A DNA stretch of 64,000 nt from Bacteroidaceae bacterium (GCA_017470525.1 JAFUYM010000045.1:33098-97097), one strand, 5' to 3'; shown: positions 1 through 7,971, numbered from the stretch's first letter. Made by a program: numbers and translations. The notes: generated from the sequence alone by a model not told the origin.

Positions 1-524
1 CCCTCACCGTCTCCACGCTTCCCCTCTCCCACCGTGTGCCCTGCTGCGGCTACCTTTTCCAAGAGAAGCCCACACCGCGCCACATCCGTCGCGACATGAT
101 AGACTTCTACCACATCCCCATCTCACAAATCAACAACATCAAGGCAGGCATGGACTGGACCACCGAAGACGGCACCCTCATCCCCAACGAGCGACTGACC
201 ACTCCATCCGACCCCGTCCGCTCCTATGCCTACTGCACCGACACCACCTACCGTCCCCAGTTGGCAAACCTGCTGCAAGGCATCACCTGCCTCTACCACG
301 AAGCCACCTTCGCACAAGAGCATGCCCTACTCGCACAAAAGACCTACCACTCCACCGCTGCACAAGCCGCACAAATAGCAAAAGCCTCCCAAACAGGAAG
401 GCTTATCCTCGGGCATTTCTCCTCGCGATACAAGTCAGAAGACATTTTGCTGCAAGAAGCGAAAGAGATTTTTCCCGACACCATCTTGGCAGAAGATGGT
501 ATGAAAATCACACTCAACAACTAA
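1..524 (+). CDS. rnz: Ribonuclease Z, C-terminal part (5' end outside window)
   Basis: The reading frame is open from the first bases of the window, through a stretch encoding L-S-H-R-V-P-C-C-G-Y-L-F, to the stop at 522-524, so the true start lies upstream. The segments resembling S-H-R-V-P-C-G-Y, the late H-E-A-T-F and the G-H-F-S-S-R-Y block match the C-terminal half of tRNase Z, a zinc-dependent metallo-beta-lactamase-fold enzyme that trims tRNA 3' ends in the cytoplasm. The HEAT and GHFSSRY histidines belong to the metal-binding region known for this family. The zinc-binding HxHxDH motif expected in the N-terminal half is not visible because the gene is truncated by the window edge. Confidence 0.9.
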   Translation, partial: LTVSTLPLSHRVPCCGYLFQEKPTPRHIRRDMIDFYHIPISQINNIKAGMDWTTEDGTLIPNERLTTPSDPVRSYAYCTDTTYRPQLANLLQGITCLYHEATFAQEHALLAQKTYHSTAAQAAQIAKASQTGRLILGHFSSRYKSEDILLQEAKEIFPDTILAEDGMKITLNN

Positions 525-578
525 TTCAACATCAACTCTAATCTTAACTCAAAAAACTTAAAAACCTAAAAACTTAAA

Positions 579-1841
579 ATGAAACAAATCATCTATCTTC
601 TCCTCCTGTGGACCACCACCCTGACATCGTGGGCACAAGGAGTTCCAGCACTCGAACAATTGAAGGCTGACCCAAGAAAAGCCTATGGCACCGACTACCC
701 CTATCCCATGAAGCCAGCCGCAATGACCAAGGCACCGAAAGGCTACAAACCTTTCTACATCAGCCACTATGGTCGCCACGGATCACGCTACTACTGGAAC
801 GATTTGCTCTACAGAAACTTAGACTCACTTCTCACCAAGGCACATGCCATGAACCTCCTCACCCCCGAAGGCGAAGCGTTCCGCATCAAGTTCATGGCTG
901 CCAAGCAAGAACTGGCAACAAGTGTCAGCGAACTAAGCGACTTGGGCTGGGAACAGCATCAATACATCGCACGTACCATGTATGAGAACTTTGAAGAGGT
1001 ATTCAAACAAGGAGGGGATGTGTTTGCTGTCTCTTCACTCACAGGGCGTTGTGTGCTCAGCATGGCATCCTTCTGCCAAGAACTGACACAATGCAACCCG
1101 AAGATTGAAATCCGTGAACAGTCCTCGCGCAAGACCCTTGACGGGGTGAAGCCCGACGACAGGCAAAACCCCTACTATCGCAAGTTCCCCAAATCGAGAC
1201 CACGATTTGAACAGAACCGACAGCAATTTCAGAACAACGACGACCTGCGCCAGAAAATCATCCCGCGTGTATTTGTCAGCACAGAAGGATTGCCCGGAAA
1301 CCCTTATCTCATAGCCAACGACCTCATCAACCTCTACACCTCACTGCCCAGCATCGGACACGAAGGCATGATGGGCAACATCATCACCGACGAGGAGATT
1401 GCGGCACGGTGGGAATGGGAAAACCTCGGCACCTACACTTGGGTGTTTGAACCACGCTATGATATGATTCCCATTCTTCGCGACTTCATCCAGAAGGCAG
1501 ACGACGTTTTGAACGGCTCCACCCAACGCCTTGCCGACCTTCGATTCGGACACGACACCTGCCTGGGACCACTCACCGTGCTCATGGGCATCAACGGAGC
1601 AGACATCGACCCCGAAGACCCCTATGAGGTGAAGAACTGCTACCAGAACTGGCAGACCTGCAAGGCGTCCAACCTCCAGTTGATTTTCTATCGCAGCAAA
1701 AAGCAAGGTCAGGACATCTTGCTGAAATGCCTGCTGAATGGCAGCGAAGCATCCCTCCCCCTGCCAGGTGATCTCTATCCTTACTACAGGTGGGAAGATT
1801 TCAAGAAGTTCTATACAGACAGGTGCAACAGCATCGAATAA
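579..1841 (+). CDS. Secreted histidine-type phosphatase (MINPP/phytase-like)
   Basis: A 420-residue protein with an N-terminal signal peptide (hydrophobic residues about 4-17, likely cleavage near A-Q at 19-20). R-H-G-S-R at residues 66-70 is the phospho-histidine motif of clade-2 histidine phosphatases, and H325-D326 in G-H-D-T fits the second catalytic motif (proton-donor HD/HAE type). These features indicate a periplasmic or exported phosphomonoesterase, with inositol polyphosphates as one plausible substrate class. It starts 54 nt after rnz in the same direction and ends at a strong hairpin terminator. The exact substrate cannot be read from sequence. Confidence 0.8.
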   Translation: MKQIIYLLLLWTTTLTSWAQGVPALEQLKADPRKAYGTDYPYPMKPAAMTKAPKGYKPFYISHYGRHGSRYYWNDLLYRNLDSLLTKAHAMNLLTPEGEAFRIKFMAAKQELATSVSELSDLGWEQHQYIARTMYENFEEVFKQGGDVFAVSSLTGRCVLSMASFCQELTQCNPKIEIREQSSRKTLDGVKPDDRQNPYYRKFPKSRPRFEQNRQQFQNNDDLRQKIIPRVFVSTEGLPGNPYLIANDLINLYTSLPSIGHEGMMGNIITDEEIAARWEWENLGTYTWVFEPRYDMIPILRDFIQKADDVLNGSTQRLADLRFGHDTCLGPLTVLMGINGADIDPEDPYEVKNCYQNWQTCKASNLQLIFYRSKKQGQDILLKCLLNGSEASLPLPGDLYPYYRWEDFKKFYTDRCNSIE

Positions 1842-1851
1842 CCCACAAAAT

Positions 1852-1880
1852 AAAAGCCTCCCGACTCAGGAGGCTTTTTC
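1852..1880 (+). terminator. Intrinsic terminator, probably bidirectional
   Basis: GCCTCC (1856-1861), a 7-nt loop and GGAGGC (1869-1874), flanked by A-run and T-run. Both strands end in T-rich tracts, so it can end the phosphatase gene and also the convergent gene at 1899-2591. Confidence 0.85.
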
Positions 1881-1898
1881 TATTCTGATAAGACACTA

Positions 1899-2591
1899 TT
1901 AAAGTACGCTCTGATGAGGTGCGGCTGTAGCAGACTTCTCATCCCCTTTGTTCTGAGATTTATTCCCCGGACGCACACCTGATTGTGTACCAGGTCTCAT
2001 GTTAGGTCTCACTTGAGCCCTCATGCCCTGTCTCATACCTGGGCGATTCCCAAATCCTGCCCCCGGACGCGCACCAAACCTTCCATTCTGAAATCCATTT
2101 CCCATGCGCGGGTTTCTGCCAGCAGCACCCATGCGCTGCATATTCATCTTTCCGATGCGCTGCATCTGGGAATACTGACGTTCGCTAAGCACCTTCTGGA
2201 AACGCTTATAATACTTTTCCTCCACATCAATCGTGGCTCGGATGCGGGCAAAACGATTGGCGTTCATCTGCTCCAAGTCCTTGTCAGTCCACTGGCGAGG
2301 TCCCTTCTTTGCAGCATCCTTATCCTTCGAGTCCTTGTCCTTCTGAGCAGGAGCCATAGAATACTTTTCCGCAATTTGCTTCAGTTCCTTGCGGTACTCC
2401 ACATAGAGAGGTACAAACTCCGCCGACTTCGCATCATCGAGCATCAACTGATTAGCGATGTTTGTAGCCATCTGCGAATAACGTCGGTCACCATTCGTTT
2501 GAGACTTGTCGTTTTTCTGATTTTTCTGTGCCATCACCGCACTTGCCGACATCATCAAAAATGTTGCTGCCAAAAATAAGATTCTTTTCAT
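1899..2591 (-). CDS. Small secreted basic protein, Spy/DUF4890-like
   Basis: The start at 2591 gives a classical signal peptide (M-K-R-I-L-F-L... ending A-M-A-Q); an in-frame ATG 14 codons upstream would put extra residues before it, so 2591 is preferred. The mature protein is about 210 residues. The middle is helical with a charged Lys/Asp run, followed by E-K-Y-Y-K-R-F-Q-K-V-L-S-E-R-Q-Y, which resembles the LTxxQ-like helices of Spy/CpxP or DUF4890 proteins. The tail is rich in Gly, Met, Arg, Asn and Gln and probably disordered. A periplasmic stress or chaperone-like role is only an analogy. Confidence 0.65.
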   Translation of the reverse strand: MKRILFLAATFLMMSASAVMAQKNQKNDKSQTNGDRRYSQMATNIANQLMLDDAKSAEFVPLYVEYRKELKQIAEKYSMAPAQKDKDSKDKDAAKKGPRQWTDKDLEQMNANRFARIRATIDVEEKYYKRFQKVLSERQYSQMQRIGKMNMQRMGAAGRNPRMGNGFQNGRFGARPGAGFGNRPGMRQGMRAQVRPNMRPGTQSGVRPGNKSQNKGDEKSATAAPHQSVL

Positions 2592-2818
2592 TGTCGTGTA
2601 ATGTGTTAATGAGGTTAATAATAATTTGTGCAATCTATCTGTTAGAACAGACTAAGTTACAAAGGTTTATATCACCTCACCTACTTTTAACGTGATTTAA
2701 CGAGAAGAAGCAACCTCATCCACCTTCACCCGCATCCCCATCAATCCTTCATTTTTTTGCACCATTGTGAATTTTCCTCATAAACGTTTTGAACCTACAA
2801 AATAAGTTCTGTATTCGC
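2592..2818. other. Intergenic stretch without recognisable gene
   Basis: AT-rich spacer between the secreted protein and the repeat that opens the accessory island. On the minus strand a weak AACCTTTG box near 2662 could be the promoter of the 1899-2591 gene. No ORF or repeat was recognised here. Confidence 0.5.
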
Positions 2819-2861
2819 ACGTGGAAACAAGACGGATTTACAATTCGCGAATCGCAAATCC
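2819..2861. repeat. 43-bp direct repeat with internal hairpin, copy A
   Basis: This copy matches 3881-3923 at 39 of 43 positions by eye. Positions 2834-2861 form an imperfect inverted repeat that begins GGATTTACAATTC and ends GAATCGCAAATCC (two mismatches). It lies just downstream of the broken vapC, while copy B lies upstream of the antitoxin, so the two bracket the toxin-antitoxin locus. Confidence 0.75.
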
Positions 2862-2923
2862 GAATGATATAAATTTGAAGAGCAATGGAATGAGACAACT
2901 ATACATTGTGAGTCTATTAGTAT

Positions 2924-3328
2924 TCAACGTTGTGTCCAATTCTCAATTTGAATGTTAGGAAGCCTACCAAGGTGTTTCACGTTGTCTGAAACCATCACCA
3001 TTTGATTCACAATAGATGTTGCACCAATCAATATGTCAAAATCGTCAATCCTTGTTCCTGGCTTTTCCAACGTTACTTTTAGATCACCATAAAGTTGTAA
3101 TGCAGGGAAGATCGGAAGAATTTCAAACTTCTCCACTATGAAATCTACATCCTTTAGTCGTTCCGTTTTTCGTTCACTTTTTGACGCTCCGTAATAAAGT
3201 TATGCAATGGTAATTTCAGAGACAAAACAATTTTGAGGACCGGCTTTGATAACTGCTTCCCTTATTCCATTTTTGTTTTTCAATAAGGAAATACAAATAT
3301 TGGTGTCAAGTAAATATTTGTGTGCCAT
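2924..3328 (-). pseudogene. VapC-like PIN-domain toxin broken by an in-frame stop
   Basis: Reading from the ATG at 3328 gives a 134-codon frame typical of VapC length. It contains L-L-D-T-N (D8), S-E-I-T-I-A-stop-L-Y-Y-G-A, and D-D-F-D-I-L-I-G-A (D98), then V-S-D-N near the C-terminus. Codon 43, at 3200-3202, is TAA exactly where PIN-domain VapC toxins carry the conserved Glu of ELxxG. GAA to TAA is a single-base change. The rest of the frame is intact, so the lesion looks recent. A 70-codon remnant from the GTG at 3136 could still be translated but would lack D8 and the Glu. The ATG follows the antitoxin stop by 2 nt. Confidence 0.85.
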
Positions 3329-3330
3329 TT

Positions 3331-3597
3331 TTAAAATTCCTCTAAGATTCGAGAGATTCCAGAAGTTCTCGCATTTCTAATGTTCTCCATCTCTTCTTCG
3401 GGTGAGATTCCGTCATCCCAAGCATTGGAAAGTCCATCAAAGAAGTTTTTTGTATTCTTTGTGGTAGAGGTGGAACGGCCAATAGAATTGACAAGCAATA
3501 CGGCAAGTTCCCTTTTTGTCTTATCATTTAGCCTTTTAAGCATTCCCCAATAGAGAGCGCTTGCGGGTGATGTAGTTATTCTGTCCTGTACATTCAT
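3331..3597 (-). CDS. Antitoxin partner of the VapC-like toxin
   Basis: An 88-residue protein from the ATG at 3597; the longer frame to 3654 adds an unlikely extension. It contains L-Y-W-G-M-L-K-R-L-N followed by a helical region and a C-terminal A-W-D-D-G-...-E-E-E-M-E-N-I-R-N-A-R, a pattern I associate with small Bacteroidota antitoxins. It ends 2 nt before the toxin start, the usual antitoxin-then-toxin order with translational coupling. The same two blocks recur in the orphan protein at 31366-31611. With its toxin inactivated, it no longer has a partner in this locus. Confidence 0.7.
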   Translation of the reverse strand: MNVQDRITTSPASALYWGMLKRLNDKTKRELAVLLVNSIGRSTSTTKNTKNFFDGLSNAWDDGISPEEEMENIRNARTSGISRILEEF

Positions 3598-3849
3598 GGT
3601 TTGATGTCCTTTTGATTTCGTCGCGAATTTACAGCAATAAGATTGAATAGACAAAAATTTCTGATAGAAACTTCTAAATAATAAAAAATAAGTTGTATTT
3701 ATACATCCTTTCTTTCAAATAGTGATAGTCCTTCGAGTCATCACATCAGTAGGACACATACATATTAAAGACGTTTTCTAATTATGAATACTGGAAAATC
3801 AGGATAAAGCACATTTTGTTTAATTGCTGGGCCATGAGGATCAGAAGTG
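3598..3849. other. Intergenic stretch upstream of antitoxin
   Basis: AT-rich spacer. A near-match to a -7 box (TAAATTCG, minus strand, around 3630) could drive the toxin-antitoxin pair. No convincing ORF on either strand. Confidence 0.4.
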
Positions 3850-3879
3850 TTTGCTTCTTAAAAAGTTGTTGTATCTTTG
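3850..3879 (+). promoter_or_regulatory. Bacteroidota-type promoter without an obvious gene
   Basis: TTTG at 3850-3853, an 18-nt spacer and TATCTTTG at 3872-3879 match the Bacteroidota -33/-7 consensus. It points into the hairpin of repeat copy B, so a transcript would begin with that hairpin. No real coding frame follows. Confidence 0.5.
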
Positions 3880-3880
3880 T

Positions 3881-3923
3881 ACGTGAAAACAAGACGGATT
3901 TGCAATTCGCAAATTGCAAATCC
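3881..3923. repeat. 43-bp direct repeat with perfect hairpin, copy B
   Basis: Second copy of the 2819-2861 repeat. Positions 3896-3923 form a perfect 12-bp inverted repeat (GGATTTGCAATT, 4-nt loop CGCA, AATTGCAAATCC). It sits directly downstream of a promoter-like sequence. Confidence 0.8.
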
Positions 3924-4126
3924 AAACAGTGGCTTTCATGCTTTTGCATTTTATCAACAAAAACGCATGATTCCCTTCTCTTCTCAATATCTTTTTGCAC
4001 TTTTGGAAGTGCATGGACAGAACTTGGTATTAATTGGAATAATACCATTCATCATCCCTTCCACCGCCTTCACCACCTTCCCTTCACATCCTCCAATATT
4101 TTTAGCCTGACTATACAAAATCATTT
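3924..4126. other. Non-coding stretch between repeat copy B and the 23-nt array
   Basis: Short open frames exist on the plus strand but are low-complexity, begin without a plausible initiation context and resemble no protein family. I treat this stretch as non-coding. Confidence 0.5.
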
Positions 4127-4225
4127 GGCTTGATTACAACTTTCAAATTGGCTTGATTACACTTCAGTATATTCAAGCCAAATTGAAAGTTGTAATCAAG
4201 CCAAATTAAAAATTATATTCAAGCC
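4127..4225. repeat. 23-nt-period palindromic array (array F), inverted in the middle
   Basis: Two units beginning GGCTTGATTACA at 4127 and 4150 are followed by two units beginning TCAAGCCAAATT at 4173 and 4196 and a final TCAAGCC at 4219. All five starts are exactly 23 nt apart. The second half is the reverse complement of the first, so 4124-4205 can fold into one long, nearly perfect stem with a short loop. The period equals that of the arrays at 12578, 25556, 49876 and 62751. Confidence 0.85.
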
Positions 4226-4447
4226 TATTCCTTTTGAGTCAACAGGCTAAATGCGACAGAGGCTATGGCGGGCAGTATGCGGAAACCATGAGCGATAGTG
4301 CGTGGAGGTTATGAGTGTCGGTTGACAATGCTCACGAGTGGTTTGTATGGACTATAAGCATCACCTTAGTCGAAATGACTTACCAACATCACCGAACCCT
4401 CCCTTTTGATGTTTTTCAACACATTTATCAAAAAACTTCACTTTTTG
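4226..4447. other. Intergenic stretch before the operon promoter
   Basis: Contains an open frame from 4315 that overlaps the promoter and leader described next. It has no recognisable family features and I regard it as chance. Confidence 0.4.
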
Positions 4448-4479
4448 TTTGGAAGATAACAAAAAAAGCCTTTAATTTG
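4448..4479 (+). promoter_or_regulatory. Probable promoter of the GTPase/membrane operon
   Basis: TTTG at 4448-4451, a 20-nt spacer and TTAATTTG at 4472-4479 (one mismatch to TAnnTTTG). The inferred start near 4485 coincides with the first base of a UUCG-capped hairpin, which supports the call. Confidence 0.5.
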
Positions 4480-4484
4480 CAACC

Positions 4485-4670
4485 GTATTCTTCGGAATAC
4501 AACTTTTTATTTGCTCAAATCGCCTTTCAAACTTCCACATCCGAAAACGATAAAAGAGCAATTAACACTTACTAAGGAGTATGTGCATTTCTGTGCGCAG
4601 ACTTTTCCGTAGTAAGTGTGGGTTGTGGAAGACCCGAAAGGCGTATGGCGAGAGTCTGCGCTTTTCTTTT
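4485..4670 (+). promoter_or_regulatory. Structured leader RNA with pseudoknot and terminator-like end
   Basis: Hairpin 4485-4500 is GTATTC-TTCG-GAATAC. Further on, ACACTTACTA (4565-4574) pairs with TAGTAAGTGT (4610-4619), and GCGCAGACT (4595-4603) pairs with AGTCTGCGC (4653-4661). The two stems interleave, which is an H-type pseudoknot topology. A small GGGTT/GACCC hairpin (4620-4635) sits inside, and a T-rich tract (4662-4670) follows the last arm. The layout suggests an attenuator, riboswitch-like element or stable small RNA in front of the operon starting at 4730. I do not recognise a named RNA family. Confidence 0.55.
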
Positions 4671-4682
4671 AAAGGTTAGTGC

Positions 4683-4727
4683 ATGGCTGAAATGAAAAAC
4701 AATACTAACTTAAATAATACTACATAA
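4683..4727 (+). CDS. 14-codon upstream ORF before the operon
   Basis: ATG GCT GAA ATG AAA ... ACA TAA encodes M-A-E-M-K-N-N-T-N-L-N-N-T-T. Its stop is 2 nt before the ATG of the first operon gene. It may couple translation or be chance. A 6-bp stem (GTTAGT/ACTAAC, about 4675-4708) overlaps it. Confidence 0.3.
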   Translation: MAEMKNNTNLNNTT

Positions 4728-4729
4728 TT

Positions 4730-5788
4730 ATGGAACAAAGGAACTATCTGAGAATCTTATGGATGGCTGCATTCGTGGCGTTTGCTGCCGTTAGTTGTTG
4801 GGCTACGGCAGAGTCATTGCATTTACTGCTTTCCTCATGGCCATTGGTCATGTGTTGGATTGTGACAGTAGGATTTTTCATCATTGCTTCGTTGGGTACG
4901 AAAATGATAGTTGACAGTCTAAATCAGAATATCTATATGGAAAAAAGAGGTATACGACTGATTGGTGGTGTGATTATTGTGCTGATTTTCTGGATACTGT
5001 GCAGTATGCCGACAAACACACACACATTCTTTTATCGTACCCTAATTGATGGTATGGTGAATACTGACATCTCCACGACAAGTGGTTACTTGGGACAAAT
5101 CAAAAACAACACCAACAATAAGAATCAGGCGATGGTGAAGGTAAATGAACTGAAGAATAATGTAGATGTACTGTTGGGAGAATTGGAGGCTGAGATAAAA
5201 AATGAGGCGAATCCTGGATTTGGTCCCAAATCGAAAGACATTCTGAGAAGAATGGCGGCTTTGTTAGGTGTTGATAAAATTGAGCCTTTGACTTTCAAAG
5301 GAACATCGAAACAAGATCGTGATAAACTATGTGATGCTTATCGAACAAAGATTTACATTCTTGCTGATTCGAAAGCGACAAATATAATGACACAGATTCT
5401 ATCCCCAAATCCAGACAATCTAAAAGAAGTAAAGCGTGATGGTGAGAACTTGGCATTGGTGAAGAAGTACATCAACGAGGGAACAATTGACCTTAACGAT
5501 GCAGAGGATATAAAAGATGTGTGTGACAAACTCAATACAGGTTACAATACTATTAAGAAGAACAAGGAGTTTGTCAACTTCTCTTCGAAAGCGGATGAGG
5601 ATGTATATACAGCAGACAATCCTGTTACTAAAGTAAAACGTATGATTAGCGTTTTTGATGTTTGGGATGATTTCTTAAAAGGTGAATATGCTGGACACGG
5701 TTTTGCTTTTTGGATTATCATTTCCGTGCTTGTTGATATAGCAGCATTTATGTTTTTCGATTTGGCGTTTAAGAAAGAAGATTATTAA
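4730..5788 (+). CDS. Multi-pass membrane protein of unknown function, first gene of GTPase operon
   Basis: A 352-residue protein that I do not recognise. Three hydrophobic helices lie near the N-terminus (about residues 9-31, 35-57 and 75-95), then about 220 mostly polar, helical residues, and a last membrane helix (about 322-345) ending in a short K-K-E-D-Y tail. The topology suggests a membrane scaffold with a large soluble loop. The 18-nt gap to the GTPase gene and the tight spacing downstream mark it as part of one operon. Codon use is AT-rich compared with the flanking core genes. It could be a sensor, channel or anchor; the sequence does not decide. Confidence 0.75.
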   Translation: MEQRNYLRILWMAAFVAFAAVSCWATAESLHLLLSSWPLVMCWIVTVGFFIIASLGTKMIVDSLNQNIYMEKRGIRLIGGVIIVLIFWILCSMPTNTHTFFYRTLIDGMVNTDISTTSGYLGQIKNNTNNKNQAMVKVNELKNNVDVLLGELEAEIKNEANPGFGPKSKDILRRMAALLGVDKIEPLTFKGTSKQDRDKLCDAYRTKIYILADSKATNIMTQILSPNPDNLKEVKRDGENLALVKKYINEGTIDLNDAEDIKDVCDKLNTGYNTIKKNKEFVNFSSKADEDVYTADNPVTKVKRMISVFDVWDDFLKGEYAGHGFAFWIIISVLVDIAAFMFFDLAFKKEDY

Positions 5789-5806
5789 TTAAATACTATT
5801 AAAAAC

Positions 5807-6748
5807 ATGGCAGATTTGAATTTTGTCACTTCTGAAGATGTGCAGTCACCTGTAATCCAGGATTCAGAAACTAATAATACACAGTTGATGGAAAATGCCT
5901 CTACCACTCAAGTAAATGAAAATGGGTTGAGTATGGAGGAACTGAACGACGCAAACAAGATAAAAGTAACTATTGCTGACTATAAAACTCCATTGGTTAT
6001 CCTCTTTGGCGCACCAGCATGTGGAAAAACAATGACATTGGTCCGTTTGACAAGATATTTGCAGAGTAAAGGTTACACTGTTCACCCCGAGACCTCGTTC
6101 CGTCCTGCATATGACAAGAACTATAAGGAAATGTGTGACAACTTTGATACGATGATAAATAGTGAGGATGCGGCACAATCAACCAACAAGATAAGTTTTA
6201 TGCTAGTGCAAGTTATGCAGAAAGGGAGACCTCTATGTCAAATATTAGAAGGACCAGGTGAGTATTATTTCAACCCGGGCGATCCCAAAGCAATGTTTCC
6301 AAAGTATGTGAATGCTATTATCAATAGCAACAATCGCAAAATTTGGGCAATAATGGTGGAACCAGACAGTACAAACAGACGTATGGATGTGGAGGCACGC
6401 AAGAATTATGTGAATAAAATCCACAAATTGAAGACAAAGATTAGTCCACGAGACAAGGTGATGTTTGTGTTCAACAAAATTGATGAAACAAATTATGTTT
6501 TGGGACCTGGGCGTATCAATTATAAGGAGACGATGGAACGCACAAAGTATTTGTATCCTAACATTTTTGTTCCCTTTGTCAACGAGAATCCCATCACAAA
6601 GTGGTTTGCACCCTATAATTTCGATTTTATCGCATTCCAAACAGGCGATTTCTCAGAGGCATCTGATGGTACACTTACCTTTGAGGAGGGACATGAGGTT
6701 TATCCAAAGAAGTTATGGGAAATTATTCAGAAACGCATAAGAGGTTAA
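5807..6748 (+). CDS. P-loop GTPase-like protein of uncharacterised operon
   Basis: A 313-residue soluble protein. After a polar N-terminal tail of about 55 residues comes V-I-L-F-G-A-P-A-C-G-K-T-M-T, a Walker A motif (residues 68-75). E-G-P-G-E at 148-152 occupies the position of the DxxG (G3) switch, with Glu in place of Asp. V-M-F-V-F-N-K-I-D (N223-K-I-D226) is a clear G4 guanine-specificity motif. Together these support a TRAFAC-type GTPase rather than an ATPase. No membrane helix is seen. It sits between two membrane-protein genes (18 and 4 nt gaps), so it likely acts at the inner membrane with them. Its cellular role is unknown. Confidence 0.8.
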   Translation: MADLNFVTSEDVQSPVIQDSETNNTQLMENASTTQVNENGLSMEELNDANKIKVTIADYKTPLVILFGAPACGKTMTLVRLTRYLQSKGYTVHPETSFRPAYDKNYKEMCDNFDTMINSEDAAQSTNKISFMLVQVMQKGRPLCQILEGPGEYYFNPGDPKAMFPKYVNAIINSNNRKIWAIMVEPDSTNRRMDVEARKNYVNKIHKLKTKISPRDKVMFVFNKIDETNYVLGPGRINYKETMERTKYLYPNIFVPFVNENPITKWFAPYNFDFIAFQTGDFSEASDGTLTFEEGHEVYPKKLWEIIQKRIRG

Positions 6749-6752
6749 GACT

Positions 6753-7967
6753 ATGAAAGTTGACTTATTTATCCATGGGGTCCCTAATGGTGAAGGCTTT
6801 TGGGGCAAAGAAGATGACCGAAATTACTTTGGGACATTCTATGATCACAGCACTGATGAAGTGAAATTTGTCATCCAGAATCGTGTGTCCAAAGGTAAGC
6901 CATATTGCTATTACAACTACTTGGTGTACAAAACAGTTGGCTCTCCCACTCCTAATGTGGTAGCGAATGATGGTCGAGATGGGTCATATTTTGGTATATC
7001 ATTACGTATAGATGCATACTGCAAGGATGTGATGAATATGTACCGTATTCTTGACACTATCTATAATATATATGTATGGGGTGACCTCTTAAAAATGGAG
7101 AGGTCGAAATTAAAGTATTCATTTTCTGATTTTTCGAATATAGAGGCAAAACTAAAAAATATAGAAAATGCAACTTTCAAATTGGTTCAGAATGGTTTTT
7201 ATGCAGATAGTTTCATGCCACTTGATGGCTTCTCCAATAGTGGTGGAAACGTTCCCGTTTTCAATCTATATGAAATGACTGCAGCTGATGCCCTGCAAGC
7301 TGTAAAACAATACGGGAAAATAATAGTTTCTCCTTATTATCCAACCATGCGAGAACGGCAAATCCAACAACAATGTGACAGTCAAATTGCCGTGTTTAGA
7401 CAGCAATGGGATAGAGAAAAAACGGAATTAAATTCTTCGCTAACTCCATTAAAGGAACAAGTTTCAGCCCTTCGTCAAGATATTTCTACTCGTGACAATA
7501 CAATCAGTCAGTTACAGAGAGATTTGCAGAATGCAAAGCAGAACAAAAATATTAGTCAACTTGTTGCTACTTTGAAAGATCCTATAACAGAATTATCTCG
7601 GACATTGCGAACAATACTTCCCGACACAAAAATCTCTCATACAACATCCTCTCAACCTTCAGTGCTTAAAAAGGTGTCGTTGTTTGCTCCCATAGTGAAC
7701 TTTTGGCTCTTGGTGCTGCTTATTTGTCTTTTGGGGCTCATTCTCAACAAAGAGACAGTACATCAATCTGAAGTACCACCTCATGTTGTCGAGGTTATAA
7801 CAGATACTGCTTCTCAAAATGAAACAGGAGCGCCTGATGAAGACTTGCTGACCACTGACAGCAACACGGCAAATGACACCTCTGATGAAGTTGATGACAA
7901 GAATATAGAAGAGCACCCATCGCCTTTTAGCCAAAAAGATGCAGAAACTCCAAAGTCCAAAATCTAA
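6753..7967 (+). CDS. Shared N-terminal domain, coiled coil and single membrane anchor
   Basis: A 404-residue protein. Residues 1-195 align by eye with the N-terminal domains of the proteins at 8500-10107 and 10151-11239: G-S-Y-F-G-I-S-L-R... with D-T-I-Y-N-I-Y-V-W-G-D-L-L-K matches G-Q-Y-I-G-L-C-V... with V-S-Q-G-E-L-I-K, and A-V-K-Q-Y-G-K-I-I-V matches S-V-K-Y-G-Y-I-C-V. Residues about 200-285 form a coiled coil, 309-331 are a membrane helix, and an acidic, Thr/Asp-rich tail of about 70 residues follows. The gene starts 4 nt after the GTPase, whose most likely partner it is. The domain is not one I can name. Confidence 0.75.
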   Translation: MKVDLFIHGVPNGEGFWGKEDDRNYFGTFYDHSTDEVKFVIQNRVSKGKPYCYYNYLVYKTVGSPTPNVVANDGRDGSYFGISLRIDAYCKDVMNMYRILDTIYNIYVWGDLLKMERSKLKYSFSDFSNIEAKLKNIENATFKLVQNGFYADSFMPLDGFSNSGGNVPVFNLYEMTAADALQAVKQYGKIIVSPYYPTMRERQIQQQCDSQIAVFRQQWDREKTELNSSLTPLKEQVSALRQDISTRDNTISQLQRDLQNAKQNKNISQLVATLKDPITELSRTLRTILPDTKISHTTSSQPSVLKKVSLFAPIVNFWLLVLLICLLGLILNKETVHQSEVPPHVVEVITDTASQNETGAPDEDLLTTDSNTANDTSDEVDDKNIEEHPSPFSQKDAETPKSKI

Positions 7968-7971
7968 AATA

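Noticed and set aside
3816-4133. Open frames between the VapBC locus and array F
   Set aside because: No family features, cross the repeat and promoter-like sequence, low-complexity composition.
4315-4575. 86-codon frame just upstream of the GTPase operon
   Set aside because: It overlaps the predicted promoter and leader RNA and has no recognisable features.
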